Assembly (NCBI GenBank): GCA_038872535.1
Contig: JAVZJY010000022.1
Span: 1-17,882, forward strand
DNA: 17,882 nucleotides
DNA from: JASEJA01 sp038872535
GTDB taxonomy: Archaea; Thermoproteota; Bathyarchaeia; Bathyarchaeales; Bathycorpusculaceae
Direction of reading: 5' to 3'
Shown: positions 13,700-17,882 of the stretch, one piece after another
How positions within the stretch are numbered: position 1 is the stretch's first letter
Layout: each line of letters opens with the position of its first letter
The notes under the pieces: generated by a model
Seen by the model: only the letters and a program-made list of their open reading frames with translations
Database searches by the model: none
Told to the model about the DNA's origin: nothing
Translations under genes and position numbers: made by a program

Positions 13700-15272
13700 C
13701 AAGATTTTGAAAGCCTTAGGCGATGCGCTTGGGGATAAGATACTCCAAACAAAAACTCTACATCCCGAAAAAACATGTGTTCAAGTTAAAGTCGGAGCCC
13801 ACAGAGACGCCATAAGAGCTCTGCTCCAACAAGATGAAAATGCGGGGATTTCTGCAATTACTGGCATTGACCTCGGCGAAACGATTGAGTTAATGTATCA
13901 CATCCACACCTGTAACACAATAATTTCCATAAGAGTCGATATTCCAAAGGAAAATGCAAAAATTGAAAGCATAACCGACCTAGTTCCTGGAGCGAATTTC
14001 CATGAAAGAGAAGTATCTGACCTTTTCGGCATAACATTCGAGGGGCATCCAAACCCAAAGAGGCTTATTCTTCCAGAAGATTGGCCGAAAAACGTTTTCC
14101 CGCTTAGAAAGGATGTTACGGCGGTAAATTTTCAGAACAAAAAAGAGAATTCTGAAGCTTCAAAGGATGACGTGCAAGTTTCCAACAGCGAAAGGCTAGT
14201 AAATATTGTGTTAGGGCCTCAGCATCCCGCCTTGATAGAGCCTGAAAAGTTTTCCTTAAAAGTTGATGGGGAAATTGTGAAGGCTGTTGAGCCTAGAATT
14301 GGTTATGTTCATAGGGGGATTGAGAAGGCTGCCGAAGGCCGTACTTATTTGCAGGACATTTACTTGGTTGAGAGAATATGCGGCATCTGCAATGCTTGTC
14401 ATGCTGCTTGTTTCTGTCAGACGGTTGAGGCGATAATGGGAGTGAACGTGCCGTCTAGGGCCAAGTATTTGCGCACGGTAGTTTTGGAGTTGAATAGGAT
14501 TCATAGTCACATGCTTCTTTTGGGTCATGCTGGACTTGAGATTGGATATGAAACATTGTTCCATTATATGTGGCGTGACAGAGAGCCAGTATTAGACATG
14601 ATGGAAGAGCTTACCGGTAACAGAATTATCGCATCATTCATCACTATAGGCGGCGTTAGAAGAGACTTAAAAGAAGAGGCTATTTCGAAAATTAATGCAG
14701 GATTGGCAAACTTGAAGGAGAAAATGAGTTTTTATAGGCAGCTTTTTGAGAATGATTCAACATTGAAAATGCGAACAAAGGATGTTGGCGTTTTAAGCAA
14801 GCAAGATGCGTTAAAATTGTGTGTTGTTGGTCCTGTGGCGCGGGGTTCTGGTGTGAATATGGATGTTAGAAGGGATGAGCCATACGCAGCCTATAACGAA
14901 ATACCCTTTAAAGTTATAACTTATGATGAGGGTGACTCTTGGGCTAGGCTTATGGTTCGTTTAGATGAGATTGTTGAAAGCATTAACATAATACACTATG
15001 CCCTAGAACATTTGCCAAGTGGACCTTACAGAATTAGGGTGCCAAGGATTGTGCCAGCAGGCGAGGCTATTGGGCGTGTTGAGGCGCCTAGGGGTGAGTT
15101 GTTTTATTATATAAAGAGTAATGGAACGGCTTTTCCAGAGCGTGTTAAGGTGCGCACTCCAACTTTTGCTAATATTCCATCTTTTGTTAAGATTGCTGAA
15201 GGTGGTAATATAGCAGATGTGCCAGCAAGCTTCGTTAGCCTTGACCCCTGCTTCTCATGCACAGATAGGTAG
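13683..15272 (+). CDS. NuoC-NuoD fusion with intact NiFe ligands: group 4 [NiFe] hydrogenase large subunit
   Basis: A 529-residue fusion. Residues about 1-150 are a NuoC/30-kDa domain, ending near the HEREVSDLFGITFEGHPNPKR signature (107-127). After a linker, residues about 170-529 are the NuoD/hydrogenase large-subunit domain. It keeps both NiFe-binding motifs: R231-x-C233-G-x-C236-x-x-x-H240 and, at the very end, D521-P-C523-x-x-C526-x-x-R529. Complex I NuoD has lost these cysteines, so this should be a true hydrogenase that reduces protons with ferredoxin electrons or the reverse. The protein stops exactly after the last motif, with no C-terminal extension for a maturation protease to remove. 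SD AGGAGG lies 6 bases before the ATG. Fused C-D is also known in HycE/HyfG. It ends with TAG, with TAA four codons later. Confidence 0.92.
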   Translation: MSINIDKILKALGDALGDKILQTKTLHPEKTCVQVKVGAHRDAIRALLQQDENAGISAITGIDLGETIELMYHIHTCNTIISIRVDIPKENAKIESITDLVPGANFHEREVSDLFGITFEGHPNPKRLILPEDWPKNVFPLRKDVTAVNFQNKKENSEASKDDVQVSNSERLVNIVLGPQHPALIEPEKFSLKVDGEIVKAVEPRIGYVHRGIEKAAEGRTYLQDIYLVERICGICNACHAACFCQTVEAIMGVNVPSRAKYLRTVVLELNRIHSHMLLLGHAGLEIGYETLFHYMWRDREPVLDMMEELTGNRIIASFITIGGVRRDLKEEAISKINAGLANLKEKMSFYRQLFENDSTLKMRTKDVGVLSKQDALKLCVVGPVARGSGVNMDVRRDEPYAAYNEIPFKVITYDEGDSWARLMVRLDEIVESINIIHYALEHLPSGPYRIRVPRIVPAGEAIGRVEAPRGELFYYIKSNGTAFPERVKVRTPTFANIPSFVKIAEGGNIADVPASFVSLDPCFSCTDR

Positions 15273-15283
15273 GAGGATGCATA

Positions 15284-16279
15284 ATGAGTTTTGATTTGGA
15301 GTTTCTGTTTCGTGTGTTGATTTTTCCAGGTTTCACTTTCATTTTATTTTTCACGATGTTTTGCGATTGGGTTGAAAGGAAAATTGAGGCTCGGATGCAG
15401 AATAGGATGGGACCCACATATACTGGTCCAGCTGGTGTTTTTCAGCCTTTTGCTGATTTTATCAAACTTTTAACGAAAGAGGACATTGTTCCGTTTAACG
15501 TAAAAAATTTCGTTTTCAAGTTCGCCCCAATTCTTTCTTTCTCGATTTTTGTTTTCTCATTTGTCTTCTTGCCAATTGATGGAGCGAATGTTATTTTCAA
15601 TTCAAACTTTGAAGGTGACCTTGTTCTTGTTTTGACATTAATTTCTATTGCTAACTTCTTTCTTTTTCTTTCAGGGTGGTCTTCGATTAATCCTTATAGT
15701 GCGACGGGCGCAGCACGAGTTTTGACGCAGTTTTTGGGCTATGATATCCCACTTTTCATTCTTGCTTTAGCTCCTGCTTTTTTGGCTAGAAGCCTTAGTA
15801 TTTCAACAATAGCCGCTAGCCAGCGTTTTCCATTTGCGTTTGTAATTCCATGGGCTTTTGCGCTTTTTGTGATTACGCTTCAGGCGGAGTTGGAGAAAGA
15901 CCCGTTTGATGTTCCGCATGCTGAAACTGAAATTGTGGGTGGGTATGAAACTGAGTATACGGGTAGAAGGTTGGCTTTTCTTAAGCTTGCTAAGGATGTG
16001 CAAATAGTGCTTGGAGCAGCCGTTGCTGTGGAGCTTTTCTTAGGTGGACCTTATGGTCCTGTTTTTTATGGCTTGCCTGCTTTGTGGTATACTTTGTGGT
16101 TTGTGCTTAAACTTCTCGTGGTTGTCGTGCTTACTGAGTATTTGACTTGCGTCTTTGCAAGGTTACGCATTGACCAAGTTTTAGTTGTTAACTGGAAAGT
16201 GCTTCTGCCCTTATCGTTGCTTTCTCTTGTTGCGGCTGTTGGCGTGGGCTTTTTGCTTAGTCTGTTTAGGTGGGTGTGA
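15284..16279 (+). CDS. nuoH: NuoH-like membrane subunit
   Basis: A 331-residue integral membrane protein of the NuoH/ND1 family, which anchors the catalytic arm and shapes the quinone-site or its hydrogenase counterpart. Family motifs are E31-R-K-x-x-A-R-M-Q-N-R-M-G-P44 near the N-terminus and the cytoplasmic loop from AELEKDPFDVPHAETE (201-216) to GGYETEYTG (219-227). About eight hydrophobic segments are visible. SD AGGAGG (15271-15276), overlapping the stop of the preceding gene, lies 7 bases before the ATG. It belongs to the hydrogenase operon; nuoI follows with 1 base between. Confidence 0.95.
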   Translation: MSFDLEFLFRVLIFPGFTFILFFTMFCDWVERKIEARMQNRMGPTYTGPAGVFQPFADFIKLLTKEDIVPFNVKNFVFKFAPILSFSIFVFSFVFLPIDGANVIFNSNFEGDLVLVLTLISIANFFLFLSGWSSINPYSATGAARVLTQFLGYDIPLFILALAPAFLARSLSISTIAASQRFPFAFVIPWAFALFVITLQAELEKDPFDVPHAETEIVGGYETEYTGRRLAFLKLAKDVQIVLGAAVAVELFLGGPYGPVFYGLPALWYTLWFVLKLLVVVVLTEYLTCVFARLRIDQVLVVNWKVLLPLSLLSLVAAVGVGFLLSLFRWV

Positions 16280-16280
16280 A

Positions 16281-16661
16281 ATGGCTAAGTTATCGCCGAT
16301 TTTGAAGGAAGTGTTTGTTCACTTTTTTAAGAAACCTGCAACCCGCAAATATCCAGAAGAGAAGCCGCAGGTCCCCGCTGGTTTCCGCGGTAGACAAGTA
16401 TTTGATATAAGTCTCTGTATTAGTTGTGGCTTGTGTTCTAGGGATTGTCCCGCGAAGGCTATTGAGATGGTTGAGGTTAATGGAAAGTTGAGGCCGCTTT
16501 TTCATTTGGATCGCTGTATATTCTGTTATCAGTGTGCTGAAAGTTGTCCCAGAAATGCGATTAAAAGTTCGGAGATTTTTGAGTTGGCCTCAACAAATAA
16601 ATCCGATTTGGTTGTAAAGCCTAAAGCAAACCGTACGAGTGGGGGGGAGCCAATAATATGA
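16281..16661 (+). CDS. nuoI: NuoI-like 2[4Fe-4S] ferredoxin subunit
   Basis: A 126-residue iron-sulfur subunit that wires electrons between ferredoxin and the NuoB cluster. Two motifs are seen: C46/C49/C52/C56-P and C79/C82/C85/C89-P. The frame is also open from an upstream start inside nuoH, but ATG 16281, 1 base after the nuoH stop, gives the usual N-terminus (KEVFVHFFKKPATRKYPEE, the amphipathic segment that lies on the membrane). The stop TGA overlaps the nuoJ start (ATGA). No NuoE, F or G is present, so ferredoxin, not NADH, is the likely partner. Confidence 0.93.
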   Translation: MAKLSPILKEVFVHFFKKPATRKYPEEKPQVPAGFRGRQVFDISLCISCGLCSRDCPAKAIEMVEVNGKLRPLFHLDRCIFCYQCAESCPRNAIKSSEIFELASTNKSDLVVKPKANRTSGGEPII

Positions 16662-17122
16662 TTGTTGAATTGATTGCTGTGGGTTTAGTTGTTTCGGCTT
16701 GTTTGGCAATTTACCTTGATGAGGCAGTATATTCCATCGCTTCTTTGGCTTGCATGCTTGTTTTAATGGCTGTTTTGTATGCTTTAAACGAGGCTGTCTT
16801 TGTAGCTGTTTTTCAGTTGGCTGTTAGCGCTGGAACCTTGGCTGTTCTCTTCTTGGTCGGCGAAATGCTAAGTGAGAAACCAGAAAAGGAAAAGTCTTTA
16901 AAGAAAATTTTTCCTGTTGCCTTGTTTGCGGTTGTTTTGTCTCTTTCGTCCATTTTCTTGTCTGTTGCGGTTACGCCGGCTAATGTTTACCCTGGTTTTT
17001 CTTTTGCTGATGCACTTTGGGATCTGAGAGCTGTAGACGTAATACTGCAGGGTTTGGTTATAATGACTGTTGCTCTGGGCATTGCCATAGTCCTCTATGA
17101 GCGAAGGGAGGATGAAAGCTGA
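16658..17122 (+). CDS. nuoJ: NuoJ-like membrane subunit
   Basis: A 154-residue membrane protein with about five hydrophobic segments (near residues 3-20, 27-42, 48-69, 85-106 and 126-147). The segment VFQLAVSAGTLAVLFLVGEM (51-70) is the NuoJ/MbhB-like helix pair, and the final part, with QGLVIMTVALGIAIVLYERR (131-150), resembles the second half of NuoJ (MbhC-type), so both halves are in one protein as in complex I. The ATG overlaps the nuoI stop; a run GGGGGGGAG at 16641-16649 is a strong SD. Part of the ion-translocating membrane arm. Confidence 0.88.
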   Translation: MIVELIAVGLVVSACLAIYLDEAVYSIASLACMLVLMAVLYALNEAVFVAVFQLAVSAGTLAVLFLVGEMLSEKPEKEKSLKKIFPVALFAVVLSLSSIFLSVAVTPANVYPGFSFADALWDLRAVDVILQGLVIMTVALGIAIVLYERREDES

Positions 17123-17130
17123 CGGATTAC

Positions 17131-17451
17131 ATGATTTTGTCGGTTATTTTGCTTGCTGTTGGCATTTACGGCTTGTTGACTAAGCGTCAGCTTGTTAAAG
17201 TGTTAATTTCCATTGAAATTATTGCAGTGGCGGCGTCGATGAATTTTGTGCTGTTAGCTTCTTCTTTGAATAGGGCTTTAGGCGAAGCATTTCTGATACT
17301 TGCTTTTTCCACGGACACTTGTGTAACTGCCATAGTATTGGCTTTGCTTGTTATAGCCGTCAAAAAGTATGGAACATGCGACATTAGAAAGCTGGCAGAA
17401 ATAGAGCGAAGCGTAGATGAGGAGCAGACAAAATTTGAAGTTGAATCCTGA
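17131..17451 (+). CDS. nuoK: NuoK/MbhG/MrpC-like membrane subunit
   Basis: A 106-residue protein with three membrane segments (about residues 1-17, 24-44 and 53-77) of the NuoK/MrpC family, part of the ion channel between antiporter-like subunits and NuoH. The second-helix Glu is kept (E29 in ISIEIIAVAASMNF). The third helix reads TDTCVTAIVLALLV (61-74), which lacks the second Glu of complex I NuoK and is closer to the MrpC/MbhG form. The ATG at 17131 starts later than usual: homologues have a few more residues, and here CTG-ACG-GAT-TAC precedes the ATG in frame, with GGAGG 7 bases before the CTG, so a CTG start at 17119 is possible. It overlaps the ClC-family gene that follows. Confidence 0.88.
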   Translation: MILSVILLAVGIYGLLTKRQLVKVLISIEIIAVAASMNFVLLASSLNRALGEAFLILAFSTDTCVTAIVLALLVIAVKKYGTCDIRKLAEIERSVDEEQTKFEVES

Positions 17452-17882
17452 AAGGTTCTTCGAATCTGCGAAGTATTGGTTTTTGCCCTTAATTTTAGGC
17501 TTTATAATTGGATTAGCCATATCCATCCTAGTCTACATTTACAAACTGCTAAATTTTGTATCTTTTCTTATTGTAAACTGGAATGCTCTGCTTCTTCCGG
17601 CGTCCACAAGCATCGCGCTTCTCGGGGGATATCTAACAATAAGACTTTTGGCTGAAAACAAAGAGTGTGGTTGTGGAACAGAACTTGTAATTGAAAGATA
17701 CCATTTTAAAAACGGCTTTGTTAGCTTGAGAGACACCATAGGCAGAACCTTAGCTTCTGCGATAACGATAGGTTTTGGCGGAAGTGCTGGATTAGAAGGC
17801 CCAAGTCTCTTGTTGGGCGGAGGAATCTCTTCATTTGTCACCAGGAAGCTAAAGTTAGGTCAAAAAGATGTTAAGACATTGT
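17435..17882 (+). CDS. ClC-family chloride channel/transporter (partial, 3' end beyond window)
   Basis: I translated this by hand; it runs open to the right edge (about 149 residues). Two hydrophobic segments (about residues 15-32 and 37-63), then the filter-like ECGCGTE and the later GFGGSAGLEGPSLLLGGGIS, which match the GSGIP and G(K/R)EGP selectivity-filter blocks of ClC proteins; the gating Glu of the second block is present. GSGIP appears as GCGTE and GREGP as GLEGP, both departures from the classic motif. Start: AGGAG at 17420-17424 lies 10 bases before TTG 17435; an in-frame ATG at 17417, after a TAG, is an alternative. Either way it overlaps the end of nuoK by 17-35 bases, so it is probably translated with the hydrogenase operon. 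Confidence 0.82.
   Translation, partial: MKLNPERFFESAKYWFLPLILGFIIGLAISILVYIYKLLNFVSFLIVNWNALLLPASTSIALLGGYLTIRLLAENKECGCGTELVIERYHFKNGFVSLRDTIGRTLASAITIGFGGSAGLEGPSLLLGGGISSFVTRKLKLGQKDVKTL

Noticed and set aside
16185..16280. Extended NuoI starting inside nuoH
   Set aside because: The added residues are translated nuoH sequence in another frame and do not fit NuoI; ATG 16281 directly follows the nuoH stop.
12921..17451. Calling the operon an NADH:quinone oxidoreductase
   Set aside because: No NuoE, F or G is present and the NuoD part keeps the four NiFe cysteines that complex I lacks; ferredoxin-linked hydrogenase fits better.
1..17882. CRISPR array, insertion sequence or prophage genes
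   Set aside because: No repeated spacer-repeat units, transposase motifs or phage-type genes were seen.

Overview
The window reads as a stretch of an archaeal chromosome, most likely a Bathyarchaeia-type or related anaerobic lineage. Support for this: A/T-rich TATA-like boxes sit about 25 bp before expected transcript starts, Shine-Dalgarno sites are strong, TTG/GTG starts are used, and the gene content (KorDAB, HdrA-MvhD, a Nuo-like group 4 hydrogenase, DUF47/PhoU-like protein) is typical of strict anaerobic archaea. No rRNA, tRNA, CRISPR array or insertion sequence was recognised. The lineage is an inference from gene content and not from a marker gene.

Layout. (1) Positions 1-5896, minus strand: a tight operon read right to left, starting with an HdrC-like/GltD-like fusion flavoprotein, then an HdrA-MvhD fusion, then the delta, alpha and (truncated by the window edge) beta subunits of 2-oxoglutarate:ferredoxin oxidoreductase. 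(2) 5897-6045: a short divergent promoter region with a perfect inverted repeat lying on the minus-strand TATA box. (3) 6046-9573, plus strand: a DapB/diaminopentanoate-dehydrogenase-like oxidoreductase followed by the three subunits of 5-oxoprolinase (PxpA, B, C). (4) 9574-12475: smaller genes, namely a two-helix membrane protein interrupted by an in-frame TAG, MoaE, a DUF47 PhoU-like protein paired with a calcineurin-like phosphoesterase, and a convergent small HExxH peptidase. (5) 12476-12920: a 445-base gap with inverted repeats and no convincing gene. (6) 12921-17451, plus strand: nuoA, nuoB (apparently frameshifted), a NuoC-NuoD fusion, nuoH, nuoI, nuoJ and nuoK. The NuoD part keeps all four cysteines that bind a [NiFe] centre, so this is a group 4 membrane-bound hydrogenase with complex I-like architecture, not an NADH dehydrogenase. 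(7) 17435 to the right edge: the start of a ClC-family chloride channel/transporter, overlapping nuoK.

How the parts could fit (inference): 5-oxoproline is opened to glutamate by PxpABC, glutamate becomes 2-oxoglutarate, and KorDAB oxidises that to succinyl-CoA with reduction of ferredoxin. The HdrA-MvhD / HdrC-GltD pair, with no HdrB seen, could exchange electrons between ferredoxin and NAD(P)H by flavin-based bifurcation. The membrane hydrogenase could dispose of ferredoxin electrons as H2 while pumping ions. That would be a coherent amino-acid fermentation and energy-conservation neighbourhood. The points most worth a second look are the HdrB-less Hdr/GltD/Kor module, the complex I-like operon with intact NiFe ligands, the nuoB frameshift, the amber-interrupted small gene, and the ClC gene where an antiporter-like NuoL would be expected.
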